64,000 bases of DNA, taken from the NCBI GenBank assembly GCA_024707265.1, contig JANQAB010000009.1, forward strand, positions 1 through 64,000. The letters run 5' to 3'. Source of the DNA: Sporocytophaga sp. (GTDB lineage Bacteria; Bacteroidota; Bacteroidia; Cytophagales; Cytophagaceae). The notes under the pieces were generated by a model, which was not told where the DNA came from, ran no database searches, and worked only from the letters and a program-made list of their open reading frames with translations. Positions within the stretch are counted from its first letter, which is position 1; each line of letters opens with the position of its first letter. Position numbers and translations under genes: made by a program. This document shows, in pieces, positions 17,503 through 28,200 of the stretch.

Positions 17503-18730
17503 AGCAAGACCACATATTGTATTCTCGATTGCTGCATTCATAATATTGAGCGGATTATCTGTTCAGGCGCAAACATCGAAATACATAAGTGAAGTAGAAT
17601 ACAATACTATCAACAAAGGATGGCTGAATCCTCAAAACATTCAGCTATTACCTTATATTAATGTCAACAATATATTTCTATATAACAAGTCATTCAAAAT
17701 CTGGAAAGGCTCTCTTAATGGTAATTTAAGATTTTCTTTGCTTAATCAGCTGAGCAAAGATGAAGTCAACAAATATGATGTTAATGATTACAAAATTCGT
17801 TTCGACCCTAACGAACTGTATTATCAAAAATCATTTAACAATTTCACACTGGGAATCGGAAGAAAAAGGATTAAATGGGGAGTAGGATATGTTTCAAGTC
17901 CAACAGACATCGTATCAAATCCTCCTTCCCCTACCGATCCCTCAGATCGCTTGTTTCAGATAAAAGGAAGTGATCTGTTTCAGGCCTCCTACATCGGATC
18001 CAAATCACAATATGATATTTATTTAATGCCCAAAACCAATGTCAATGATTTATATTTCAAAAATCACTCTGCGGCATTCAGATATTTCACAAATGTTCAT
18101 CCATTTGATATAAGCCTTGTAGGTAGAATAGATCTTGACGGTACATACCAGGCAGGCTTTAACCAGACAGTAGCAATCGGAGAAAAACTGGAACTTCACT
18201 CAGATGCTATTCTGAGCTCAAAGAGCAATGCATTATACCCTCCGGATTTCAGTACTAACAAAGAATTATCTTACCGTATCCTAGCTGGCACCAACTGGTC
18301 TCCCAATCAGAATTACAATATAGTGCTGGAATATTTTCACATAAGTGAAGGTTATTCTGCCAATCATTGGCTTCTTTTACAAAACACAATCGAATATCTT
18401 GAAGCTATGAGGGCCATTGAAACCTTTGAACCTACAGCAACTTCAACAATGAAAAAAATTTATAACTCGAATGTATTTCCACTTAGAAAGGACTTTATAT
18501 TCGGTCGATTGTTAAGAAACAACCTATTCAAAAATGCAGAACTGGAATGGATTACCTTTGCGTGCATTAATGACCTTGGAAGCCTGAACAGACTAGGTAT
18601 TTATTACAAATTTCAATCCAGATTCAACCTATACTTTCAATATCAGTTCCTGCTCAATACGGACAAGTCCAGCTTTAACCTCTATGGATTTGAAGATACC
18701 TGGAGACTTGGACTTAAGATCAGTTTTTAA
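17486..18730 (+). CDS. Outer-membrane beta-barrel protein (DUF1302-like)
   Basis: 414 residues. A basic start and hydrophobic core end in LSGLSVQAQ (signal peptide). About twenty amphipathic strands rich in aromatic residues follow (FTLGIGRKRIKWGVGYVSSP, YNIVLEYFHISEGYSANHWL), ending in a C-terminal strand with terminal Phe (WRLGLKISF), as expected for BAM-inserted barrels. The 'GRKRIKWGVGYV..P.D' motif resembles DUF1302-like porins. It overlaps the LolA-like gene and closes the exporter set. Inferred role: outer-membrane exit pore. The substrate is not known. Confidence 0.7.
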   Translation: MRLVNKARPHIVFSIAAFIILSGLSVQAQTSKYISEVEYNTINKGWLNPQNIQLLPYINVNNIFLYNKSFKIWKGSLNGNLRFSLLNQLSKDEVNKYDVNDYKIRFDPNELYYQKSFNNFTLGIGRKRIKWGVGYVSSPTDIVSNPPSPTDPSDRLFQIKGSDLFQASYIGSKSQYDIYLMPKTNVNDLYFKNHSAAFRYFTNVHPFDISLVGRIDLDGTYQAGFNQTVAIGEKLELHSDAILSSKSNALYPPDFSTNKELSYRILAGTNWSPNQNYNIVLEYFHISEGYSANHWLLLQNTIEYLEAMRAIETFEPTATSTMKKIYNSNVFPLRKDFIFGRLLRNNLFKNAELEWITFACINDLGSLNRLGIYYKFQSRFNLYFQYQFLLNTDKSSFNLYGFEDTWRLGLKISF

Positions 18731-18775
18731 ATATAGAAAAAAACCTTTTTCCATTAATCACGATTATTTTTATCA

Positions 18776-19463
18776 ATGATATATCAGGATGAAAATATTA
18801 TTACCCTTGTAATTCGTACTACCAATGGATCATTCATAAATTTCTGTTATATCATTTATGATAAATATTCCAAAGAGGAAATATTAGTAGATCCAAGCTG
18901 GGAACCTGATAAAATTAACCAATTGCTTTATGAACATGAAATCATTATAAAGCATATTCTACTCACGCATCATCACTTCGACCACATTAACCTTTCAGAT
19001 TATTATTCTTACACAACAAGTGCTCCGGCATGGATTTCATTGAAAGAATATGAATATTATAAACCACAACTTAATAATGTTGAGCTATTTAAAAACAATG
19101 AGGAAATTCATTTTGGAAACTACTCTTGTGTAACTATAGTGACACCTGGACATACAGCAGGAAGTTCTTCCTTTAAGATAAACAATCACCTGTTTTGCGG
19201 AGACACTCTATTTCCGGAAGGATGTGGAATCTGCACAAGCTTAGGAGGGAAACCCACATGAAATGTTCCAATCCATTCAGCTTTTAAAAAAGGATTTGAA
19301 TAAATCTGTAAAGATATTCCCCGGACACTCTTATGGAAGTGCCCCGGGGATTGAATTAGAATCTGTACTAAAAACAAATATTTATATGCAGATTGATAAT
19401 GAAGAAACATTTGTAAAATTCAGAATGCGAACGAACCAAAAAGATTTCATAGAATTTCATTGA
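18776..19463 (+). CDS. MBL-fold hydrolase, BaeB/PksB-like (one frameshift)
   Basis: About 228 residues of metallo-beta-lactamase fold. Metal-binding motif HHHFDH in LLTHHHFDHI, second-site His in TPGHTAG, Asp in FCGDTLF, and final His in FPGHSYG. The frame breaks at a run of A near 19250; removing one A gives SLGGNPHEMFQSIQLLKKDL, so this is very likely a sequencing indel. Size and context fit the BaeB/PksB proteins of trans-AT PKS clusters, which resemble glyoxalase II and hydrolyse thioesters, probably clearing stalled acyl-ACPs. It lies 45 bases after the barrel gene, in the same direction. A general glyoxalase II is the alternative. Confidence 0.75.
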
Positions 19464-19473
19464 CTTAAAATTT

Positions 19474-20430
19474 CTAATTTTGAACAGCGACTTGTCTCAC
19501 ATCATCTGCATTCATATCAGATATTCCATCAATCACTTTTACTTTCACACAACTCTTAAGCACATCAGGTGTTAATCCTTTTACTAAAGGTATAATTCTA
19601 ATGAGATAAGTACCATTAACAGTCAATAAAGAAGACTTGAAAAGATCAATACCGTAAACAGGTATTCTTTCAGAATAAATAGGAAAACTACTTTCATTAT
19701 AACAAGTGATAAAAACCATATAGTCTCCTGCCCTATCTGATATATCAACGTAAACAGAGCTATTCCTGTTAAAATACCCAAATAAAAATGTAGTTTCCGG
19801 ATTACCTACAGGCAAGTACTCATACTCTAAATTACTACTGATCGACTTAGTCTCTTGTCTGAATGCATAATGAAGATAATAATGCACAAAGCTATAAAAT
19901 CTACTTTCCTTACCCATAATTTTATCGGGATACACAGGAACCTTATCCAGTATTAACCTTTTTTCGATAATTACTTTTCCATTATCTATAATCAACTCAG
20001 GAAGCTCGACAGGATACCTCAACTCATAACAGCGAAGTACTATTGAATAAGATCCGCGTTCAACATTCACCTTGTGGTGAAGAGATGAATCATCAAGACA
20101 AGAAATCACTTTACTGGTAACATTTGCAGGAAGTTTATATAAAATAAAAGTCCAGCTGGAACAAAGCATATTGATCTCCGAGAAATCAATAGCTATATTT
20201 TCATTGATAGTAACAGGACCTGCTGAAGCTATGAAAGCATGGGTATTCCAGCGAGGCGCGTTTAACATAGCATATGGAACCCCCACCGGATGTTGCAATC
20301 TTTCAATATATAATTTCCATTTTTTAGATTCCTTTTTCAGTAGCAATGTTTGAAACAACATTCTGAAGTAAGCCTTAAGAAGCCTGTTAAATAAATAAGA
20401 AGCTTTATACTTAAAATAATTAAGAAACAT
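19474..20430 (-). CDS. Uncharacterised protein, possibly DUF6208-like
   Basis: 318 residues on the strand opposite to the rest of the cluster, converging on the MBL gene. It begins with an amphipathic/hydrophobic N-terminus (MFLNYFKYKASYLFNRLLKA) without a clear signal peptide. The rest is beta-rich with distinctive stretches: MLNAPRWNTHAFIASAGPVT, ERGSYSIVLRCYELRYPVEL, YSFVHYYLHYAFRQ, LEYEYLPVGNPETTFLFGYF. From memory this resembles the DUF6208 family, known mainly from cyanobacterial and other biosynthetic loci, but I cannot confirm it. No catalytic motif is recognised. Its place inside the cluster suggests a link to the pathway. Confidence 0.5.
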   Translation of the reverse strand: MFLNYFKYKASYLFNRLLKAYFRMLFQTLLLKKESKKWKLYIERLQHPVGVPYAMLNAPRWNTHAFIASAGPVTINENIAIDFSEINMLCSSWTFILYKLPANVTSKVISCLDDSSLHHKVNVERGSYSIVLRCYELRYPVELPELIIDNGKVIIEKRLILDKVPVYPDKIMGKESRFYSFVHYYLHYAFRQETKSISSNLEYEYLPVGNPETTFLFGYFNRNSSVYVDISDRAGDYMVFITCYNESSFPIYSERIPVYGIDLFKSSLLTVNGTYLIRIIPLVKGLTPDVLKSCVKVKVIDGISDMNADDVRQVAVQN

Positions 20431-20482
20431 ATCGGTTATAAATTTTATTAATAAATAATTATTAAAATTAAGTAAGCATTAA

Positions 20483-20511
20483 TTGTTTTGTCCGAAATTT
20501 ATTTATTTTTG
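20483..20511 (+). promoter_or_regulatory. Bacteroidota-type promoter upstream of the core biosynthetic operon
   Basis: TTG at 20483-20485, an 18-base spacer, then TATTTTTG at 20504-20511. This fits the Bacteroidota housekeeping consensus TTG-N17-23-TAnnTTTG. It lies about 90 bases before the phosphopantetheinyl transferase start, in the divergent gap. No other good promoter was seen between here and the terminator at 46481, so it may drive the whole assembly line. A small hairpin (ACACAA / TTGTGT around a T run, near 20530-20547) sits in the leader. Confidence 0.55.
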
Positions 20512-20601
20512 TTTATAGTAATGATGGAGCACACAATTTTTTTTGTGTCATGATCTTGGTGGTGCGACAATAACAATCAAAGCTTTTTTATTAAATCAAC
20601 A

Positions 20602-21308
20602 ATGAATGAATTCTTTCTTTTCATTTCCATGAAGAGGGGTAATTTAACGAATTTGAATTCATCCATATATTATGTAGAATCAAATGATGATTCAGAGATT
20701 GAAAGTCTTAAACCATTTCTACATCAAGAAGAGCTTATAAGATATAATTCATACACGAGTGACATAAGGAAACAAAGTTATTTCCTCGGAAGATATTGTG
20801 CCAAAAAGGCGATAATGAAACATTGTAATATAAGCATACCAAGTTCAATTTGGATAGAACCGGTAGTGTTTAATCAACCTGTAATAAAAGTTCCTTTTAT
20901 TGGAGTAATAAAGATGAGCATTTCTCGAAGTGGCAAAGCCGCAATTGCTGCTGCATATAATGAAAGTTATCCTATGTATGTTGACATAGAACATATAGAT
21001 GCATCAAACAGGGCATCTATATATTCTCAACTTACAGACATATAAAAAGTATTTATACAACTATCAGGTGAAGTAAATACAGATGTATTTATGACATCAT
21101 TATGAACTTCCAAAGAATGCTTGAAAAGTTACTGACTACCGGCCTTACATGTGGTCTGAAATTATTTGAGATAGATAAGATATTGATTAATGAAAAAAAG
21201 TTATTGAATATACATTCAATAACTTACAAAACATCATCAATTATATATAAAGGCAAACTTATTACGATACTGATTCCCCAAAGGGCTAAATTATGTTTAA
21301 AGAATTAA
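20602..21308 (+). pseudogene. Sfp-type 4'-phosphopantetheinyl transferase, interrupted
   Basis: The first 147 residues carry Sfp-family marks: RKQSYFLGRYCAKKAIMKH, ISRSGKAAIAAAYNESYPMY and VDIEHID (the Mg-binding Asp/Glu pair). An in-frame TAA follows at 21043. Reading on gives KVFIQLSGEVNTDVFMTSL, then TGA where a Trp would be expected, then TSKECLK and, after a missing base in an A run, KLLTTGLTCGLKLFEIDKI. That is the WxxKEA...KxxGTG block that completes the active site. The enzyme would load phosphopantetheine on the cluster's ACP and PCP domains. Two stops plus one frameshift go beyond the single-base pattern of the neighbours, so either the gene is decaying or the sequence is poor here. 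Its end overlaps the next start. Confidence 0.7.
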
Positions 21309-22244
21309 AGACAGAGACAACCGAAGGAATCAACCTGCTTAAAGAACTTAACTATCTTTTACCTAATTCTTCAACTGATACATATGATGAAGCTCTAATA
21401 CATAATATTCAAAAATTATTTATAAAACATAAAGATGACAAGTCCCTGTCTCTTGACATATCCTTATATGAATACTTCTTTGAAATATCAAATGGATTCA
21501 AAGAAAAAGAAATGATGATTTATTTTATTGAAATATACAGAAAGCTAAAAAAAACCTGGCTTATAAAAGATTTCAGAAAAGTTAAAGTATGGTATAAAAT
21601 TCATCTTGACGGAGGAGGTACAACATACGCTCATGTCTTTAACAGGCTTATAAGGGAACAATTCCCCAATAGAACCTTTTTCAAAAGTCTTGAATGGTGC
21701 TCCGGACCAGGTTTTATAGGCTTTAATCTTTTGGCCGATAATTTAACCCAATATCTGAGATTAACGGATTTAAATAATGAAGCTATAGATTGTGCAAAAC
21801 GAACAATAACAGAAAATCAATTAGAAAACCGTGCAGATGTATATGTGGGTGACAATTTGAATGGCATTCCTAAAGATGAGAAATTTGACCTTGTGGTGGC
21901 ATCTCCGCCGTGGGCCTATGAAATAAACAATGATGTAAATACAATGATATCAAGTGATGTAAAGTGGAAACTTCATGAAGCATTTTACTCACAGATAAGA
22001 TCTTTTCTTTTTCCGGGTGCAATTGTTTGCCTAAGCTGCTTTGAGCCATTTGAAAAAAAAACCTGAAGTTAGTTTTCAAGAAGAACCTTGGGATATCAGA
22101 CCTGAGGAACCAATATTAATTTTTAAAAAAATGATAGAAAAAGGAGGATTGGTACTCAGAAAAATATGCAAACCGGAATACAGCCATGAAGCCCATATGG
22201 GCTATGGAGTTTACTTTATTTTTTGCGAATATACAGGACATTAA
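21293..22244 (+). CDS. SAM-dependent methyltransferase (one homopolymer frameshift)
   Basis: About 316 residues. An all-alpha N-terminal part of about 120 residues precedes a class I methyltransferase core: motif I EWCSGPGFIGFNLL, a following acidic loop LRLTDLNNEAI, and motif IV VVASPPWAYE. The SPPW form of motif IV resembles the (N/D/S)PP(Y/F/W) loop of N-methyltransferases and PrmC-like enzymes. The frame breaks at a run of nine A near 22051-22060; the protein then continues KKPEVSFQEEPWDIRPEEPI to the stop at 22244. It lies 13 bases before the pabAB-type gene. It probably tailors the product, on N or O; the acceptor is unknown. Confidence 0.72.
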
Positions 22245-22257
22245 AAACACCTAAGCT

Positions 22258-24426
22258 ATGACAACCTTGCTAATAGACAACTATGATTCTTACACTTATA
22301 TTATTTATCAATACTTATGGGAGATCAATGGAGAAAGACCCATTGTAATAAAAAATAACTCCATCAATATTGATGAACTCTCCAATATTCCATTTGACAA
22401 TATTGTGATCTCGCCAGGCCCAGGTACCCCAGACAATCCGGAAGATGTAGGATTAAGTATGGAAGTACTCAAAAGGTTCCCTGATACTCCTATTCTGGGT
22501 GTATGCCTAGGACTTCAATGTATGGGGAAACATTTTGGAGGCTTAGTTAAAAAGGCACCTCAGGAAATGCATGGAAAATACTCCGAGCTAATCATACATG
22601 ACTCTCCTTTATTTAAAGGTCTTCCAGAAGGTATAAATGTTGTCCGTTACCACTCTTTGATTGTTGAAAGAGAATCATTTCCGGAACACCTGCGATGTAC
22701 TGCAGAAACCAAAGATCAAGGACTGGTTATGGCTCTTGAACATAAAACACAACCATTTTACGGAGTTCAATTTCATCCGGAATCTATCGGAACAGAATAT
22801 GGTAAAGAAATATTCCGCAATTTTAAAAATATAAGTGACTATTGGATCCGTACGAAACGATTACCTGTTGCATCAAAAAAAACAAAGAGAAAATTTGTCA
22901 CTTTTGAAATACAATGGACTGATCCGGAATCAACTTTTGAAAGTCTCTTTCTAAATCACCCATATTCATTCTGGCTAGACAGCAGTAAAACAGGATACAA
23001 TGGAAGGTATTCATTTATGGGTCTACCGGAATATATAATAGAAGCTCACAATAAAACCATACGTTTCATCAACCCTTCTTTTGAAAGAATAAACAAACCT
23101 GAAATCATTAGTACTGATCTATTTGGAATCCTTAAAGAAAGCTTATTAAATGAAGAAATAGAAAGTAACACATCTGAAATTCCATTCAAAGGTGGTTTCG
23201 TAGGATACCTTGGCTATGAAAGCACCATGCATTTAAATATTGAATTGAATGAATATCCAATGGAGTACCCGGAATCTCTTCAGATGTGGGCAGAAAAATT
23301 CATAACATTTGACCATCAGGAAAACAAATTATACCTCTGCTATGCAGGAACTGAAATAGAATCAGGACATCAATGGCTTTTAGATATGAGTAAAATACTT
23401 AGTGAAAAGGACACGAAAAATAAGCTCAGATTCTCCACTACTAAAGACGTAAACGAAACACCAAGACTGGACCTATCATTAAGTCAGTCAAGAGAAACAT
23501 ATCTGGATAACATCTCCAAAATCAAAAATTATCTAAAAAGTGGAGATACCTACGAAGTATGCTTATCCAATGAATTCAGAATTAAGACGCATATAAACTC
23601 ATTCGAATTATACAAAGTATTAAGAATATCCAATCCAGCCCCTTATTCTGCCTATATCCAAATGCCAGGAACAGCTATCCTGAGTTCTTCTCCTGAATGT
23701 TTTATTACTCTTGATAAAACCGGCAACATAAGAAGTGAACCAATTAAAGGGACACGCTCTAAAGGCAAGAGTGAAAATGAAAACATGGAAATAAGAAAAA
23801 GCCTTGCGGAGAGTGAGAAAGATCATTCGGAATTACTTATGATCATTGATCTTATCCGGAATGATCTAAGCATGAGTTGTGAAAAAGGTACTGTTAATGT
23901 ATCCGACTTTATGAAGATCACAGAATATGCAACTGTGCTTCAGCTTTCATCAGTTATTGAAGGAAAATTAAGAGAAGGTACAACTGCTGTAGATGTCCTC
24001 AAATCAGCATTTCCAGGAGGATCAATTACCGGAGCACCGAAGTTCAGAACCATGCAAATCATTAACAGTCTGGAAAAACGTCCTCGGGGTGTCTACACAG
24101 GCAGCATAGGCTATCTTTCCATAGATCATGCAGCAGATTTTAATATAGCAATAAGAACCATTGTTAATCATGAAAGCCTTGATGAGTTATCATTCGGAAG
24201 CGGAGGAGCAGTAATTGCCGAATCTAATCCTGAAGAAGAATATAAAGAAATACTTGTGAAAGGCTATGCATTGCTCAGAGCTATATATCTGACCAAGTTC
24301 GGAAAATTCGAAAACTATATAATAGGTCCTGCAAACGAATCAGCTAACCACGAACAAAAATCAGATGTTTCAACCCAGCAAAAATACATGACCAAAAAAC
24401 CTGATCTGGAAAATATCTTTCAATAA
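22258..24426 (+). CDS. Fused aminodeoxychorismate synthase (PabA-PabB type)
   Basis: 722 residues. Residues 1-195 form a class I glutamine amidotransferase: VISPGPGTP, nucleophile Cys in GVCLGLQCMG, and the His/Glu pair in QFHPES. Residues 210-690 form a chorismate-binding domain with SGDTYEVCLSNEF, the diagnostic EPIKGTRSKG, and PGGSITGAPKFRTMQIINSL. The Lys of PIKGT is the PabB nucleophile; anthranilate synthases have PIAGT. So the product should be 4-amino-4-deoxychorismate, the precursor of p-aminobenzoate or 4-aminophenylalanine-type units. No PabC lyase or PapBC genes are in the window. It lies 13 bases after the methyltransferase and 22 before the NRPS, so it is almost certainly part of this operon and supplies a building block. 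Confidence 0.88.
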   Translation: MTTLLIDNYDSYTYIIYQYLWEINGERPIVIKNNSINIDELSNIPFDNIVISPGPGTPDNPEDVGLSMEVLKRFPDTPILGVCLGLQCMGKHFGGLVKKAPQEMHGKYSELIIHDSPLFKGLPEGINVVRYHSLIVERESFPEHLRCTAETKDQGLVMALEHKTQPFYGVQFHPESIGTEYGKEIFRNFKNISDYWIRTKRLPVASKKTKRKFVTFEIQWTDPESTFESLFLNHPYSFWLDSSKTGYNGRYSFMGLPEYIIEAHNKTIRFINPSFERINKPEIISTDLFGILKESLLNEEIESNTSEIPFKGGFVGYLGYESTMHLNIELNEYPMEYPESLQMWAEKFITFDHQENKLYLCYAGTEIESGHQWLLDMSKILSEKDTKNKLRFSTTKDVNETPRLDLSLSQSRETYLDNISKIKNYLKSGDTYEVCLSNEFRIKTHINSFELYKVLRISNPAPYSAYIQMPGTAILSSSPECFITLDKTGNIRSEPIKGTRSKGKSENENMEIRKSLAESEKDHSELLMIIDLIRNDLSMSCEKGTVNVSDFMKITEYATVLQLSSVIEGKLREGTTAVDVLKSAFPGGSITGAPKFRTMQIINSLEKRPRGVYTGSIGYLSIDHAADFNIAIRTIVNHESLDELSFGSGGAVIAESNPEEEYKEILVKGYALLRAIYLTKFGKFENYIIGPANESANHEQKSDVSTQQKYMTKKPDLENIFQ

Positions 24427-24448
24427 CCTGTTAATATTCTTATACTCT

Positions 24449-25255
24449 ATGGAAAAACCGAGATCACTCTCCGAAGTATTGCAAAAACAAGCGGAGAAGT
24501 ATCCTGATAAAATTGCTTACAGCGTTATCAACACCGAGGGCATACTTTCAGAAGAAATTTCATATAAATCATTATTCTCCTTCAGTAAATCATTTGCTAA
24601 ACACATTGATAACAATGCAGGAGATGCAGATGCAGCAATTCTTTTATTTCCGGCAGGGATTGATTACATAAAATCTTTTTTCGCTACAAGCATATCAGGA
24701 AAAACGATCATTCCTTTACCTCTGCCTTCAAATCCGGACAACAAGGCTTTTATAACGCTGATTCATACCATTGCTGCACAAATTTCACAAAAGCTCGTTA
24801 TTACCAATAAAGGAATTAAAGACAGTCTGCAAAAGGTGCTTCCTGATTTTGACATTATAGCGATCGAGCATACACCATTAGAAGAAACGGATTTCTTTAA
24901 AGAGCCTAATGAAAATGCTTGTTATCTCTTCACTTCCGGCTCTACTTCCACTCCTAAAGGGGTTATAATAACTCAGGATAACCTGTTACACAACGGAGGT
25001 TCCGTTACAAGTAAGTATAGCTATTCGGAAAACAGCGTCACTGTATCCTGGCTTCCACATTTTCATGCATTCGGAATGCTTGTGAATATTATATATCCTT
25101 TATTTTCAGGTTCAGGATCTATACTCTCTTCCCCATCAGACTTTGCTGCTGATCCATTCCGATGGATTCATCAACTATCCGGGTTCAAAGCCACTCATAC
25201 AGGCTCTCCAAACTTTGGTTTTGACATTGCCGCAATTGAAGCAGAAAAAAAATAA
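24449..25255 (+). CDS. NRPS loading protein, piece 1: fatty acyl-AMP ligase (FAAL) N-terminal half
   Basis: This is the start of one assembly-line gene running to 29625. The frame gives an adenylate-forming domain of FAAL type: P-loop YLFTSGSTSTPKGVIITQ, then VSWLPHFHAFGMLVNIIYPL and the FAAL-like FRWIHQLSGFKATHTGSPNF. FAALs adenylate a carboxylic acid, usually fatty, and pass it to an adjacent carrier domain without CoA. The frame ends in a run of eight A near 25245; removing one base continues into KKNNNSFDLTALSVAFCAGE in the next piece. The start ATG at 24449 is 22 bases after pabAB. Confidence 0.82.
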   Translation: MEKPRSLSEVLQKQAEKYPDKIAYSVINTEGILSEEISYKSLFSFSKSFAKHIDNNAGDADAAILLFPAGIDYIKSFFATSISGKTIIPLPLPSNPDNKAFITLIHTIAAQISQKLVITNKGIKDSLQKVLPDFDIIAIEHTPLEETDFFKEPNENACYLFTSGSTSTPKGVIITQDNLLHNGGSVTSKYSYSENSVTVSWLPHFHAFGMLVNIIYPLFSGSGSILSSPSDFAADPFRWIHQLSGFKATHTGSPNFGFDIAAIEAEKK

Positions 25256-28200
25256 TAATTCCTTTGATCTTACAGCTCTCAGTGTTGCATTTTGTGCAGG
25301 AGAACCAATAAAACAAAATACATATCTCCGGTTTTACAACACATTTAAAAATCATAACCTTAAGGCAGATTTCTTCAAGCCAATGTATGGAATGTCCGAG
25401 GCATCCACTATTGCTGCGAAAGACTCAGGGGAGCCTGCATTTATACACATTGATCTTCATGCATTAAATCAGAATAAAATTGCAGAATCATCTGATACCG
25501 GAACTTCAAAAACTATTACAGGATGCGGATCTCCCCTACCAGACACAGAAGTACTCTTTCTGAATGAATCTCAGCAACAGGTAGCATCTGATGATATAGG
25601 AGAAATATGTATAGCCGGACCTTCCCTGTTTAAAAACTATATCAATAACCTTCATAGTGAATCGGCATTTGTCGAAATAAGTGGGAAAAGATATTTTAAA
25701 ACTGGTGATCTGGGTTTTATGAAGGATGGAGAAATATTTATTGCAGGAAGAATTAAGGAGGTAATCATTGTAAATGGTAAAAACCATTATCCGGCAGATA
25801 TAGAAACCTCTATTGCACTAAGCGATACGTTATTGGCTGATGTTAGAAAAGTTGTTTTTTCAATTACAGACATTCACTCGGAAGAAAAGATTATAGCCAT
25901 AGCAGAAGAACCATCAGAAAGTTGCGACATAAACATCCTCTGTAAAAAGGTAGCTGCCTCCGTGCAGGAGTACAATGGAATAAGACTAGGAGAACTCCTA
26001 TTTGTTAAAAGAGGATCCCTCCCCACCACAGCCAGCGGGAAACTTCAACGTAATGCGTGTAAGACATTATTCCAATCAAACAGTCTTGGCATAACTTTTC
26101 ACAAAGATTATTTTGCTGAAATTCAAAGCGAAAATGATAGCTATGAGGAAAACCCTGTAACGATACAGATCAGAGAATTTTTCTCTGATTTAAGCAAAAC
26201 AACCTTTAAAGGTAATCCGGAAAATATATCTGTCTTTGAACTCGGATCAATAGAACTCATAAGACTTTCCAGAAAAATAAAGAACCATTATGATATCAAT
26301 ATCGAAGTTAGCGAACTAGTAGCCTCTGAAAATATTAAAAAACTATCAGAGCTGGTTTTAAAAAAGTTATCAGACTATCAGACTACTGAAACACCGGCAA
26401 TCAGTGAAACAGCTACTCAGGTAAAATCGGGATTATCCATTAATCAACGTGGACTCCTGATTGATTATTCAAGAAATCATCATACATTCCGATACAATAC
26501 TCCTTTAGCATTTCAACTTGGTGATAACATTCAAATCAGCCATCTGGAAAAAGTTCTGGACGAGATCCAGGATAACCATCCAGTCTTAAGAGGAAGAATT
26601 GTTGAAATAGATAATCAACCCATCTTTACGGTTTCAGAAAAGAAAGTATCTTTAAAAATATCAAATGTATCAGGTGACAGAAATCAAATTACCCAACATA
26701 TATTAAGTAAAGCCTGGATACCATTTAAACCTTCAGAAACAGAACCACTGTTCCACGCTGAAGTCATTCAAGGAAATGACGATCAAAAATACCTATACCT
26801 GAATGCATCCCATTTACTGTTGGATGGGATGTCTTGTCAGATTCTATTAAAAGATCTTGTTCGTTTATACCATCAAAAGAATACTATTAATACCTATGAA
26901 AAAGGTGAAAAGAATGTAGATGTACAGTTCTTTAACTTTGCAGATTGGGAAAGCAAAAATCTATTGCAAACCAAAAGTGAAAGCCTTAAAGAATATTGGG
27001 CATCAAAACACAATTTGTTTCAGGGTTTGAACCTTCCTTATGATGTTCAATCCTCCAACGCATCTTCACCCGGAATTATATGTTTCACCCTTCCAGAAGA
27101 ATTATTAGTAGCTGTAGATACGATAGCACGAAACAACAAAATCAGCAGGTATGCATTCTTCTTATCCGCCTATTTTGTATTACTTTATAAGTATACAAGG
27201 CAACGATCTTTAACCATAGGAACTGCATTTTTAAACCGTCCGGAAGAACGATTTGAAAACGCCCTGGGATTTTTCTCAAATGTTCAACCGGTTTATTCTG
27301 ACATAAATCAGGATGCAACATTTCAAAATTTTGCTTCTTCCATTTATGACGAAGTAAATAAGCTAATATCCTTTCAGAGTTACCCATACCCTGAATTGGT
27401 AAAACTCTTAAGAGAAACAGGAATAAGCAATGACGCATTGCTATTTCAGACATTCTTCCTTTATCAGGACTGGCTTTCCGATCTGGAAGAAAATACGTTA
27501 CTTCAGGATCAGCTATTTGAAGTCAATCAGCCGACAGTCGGAGATCTTACCTTCGAACTCCTGAAAACAAAGGACGCCACAAAATTATTGGTCAAATACA
27601 ATGCAAACAGATTCAATAAATCTACTATTGATTATTTGTCTGATAACTATTTTGATTTACTAGGAAGAATTACTCAATCACCTGAAACTACAATAAGGGA
27701 ATTACTTTCTCTCAGTGAAAAGGAAAAACATATCCTGAACAGCTGGAATAACACATACAAGGAAATTCCAAAAGCTACCAACCTTTATTCCATTTTTGAA
27801 GAAAGAGCAAAATCGCACCCGGAGAAAGTCGCAATAATAACTTCTAACAGCAGACTAACTTATGGAGAGCTTTATGACAAAGTCCAAGGCTTGTCCAAGT
27901 CACTTTCTGATTCCGGAATAAAAAAAGGATCCAGAGTTGCTATATTATTACCAAGGACTGAATATATCCCCGTGGCATTTCTGTCCTTGTATCAAATCGG
28001 AGCCACTTATATTCCATTAGATCCGGAGCTTCCTGATAACAGACTCAATTATATTCTTGAACATGCATCTCCGGACCTCATTCTTACATCTGGTATTAAA
28101 CCAAAAGGTTATCCGATATTAGATGTCAATAATAGTAGTATTCTAAACAAATTCTTTATTCAAACGGAATTCTATAACCCTAGTGATACTCTTTGCCTGA

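Noticed and set aside
22258..24426. Anthranilate synthase (TrpEG fusion) or PhzE
   Set aside because: The active-site motif is PIKGT, not PIAGT, and the amidotransferase is N-terminal, whereas PhzE has it C-terminal.
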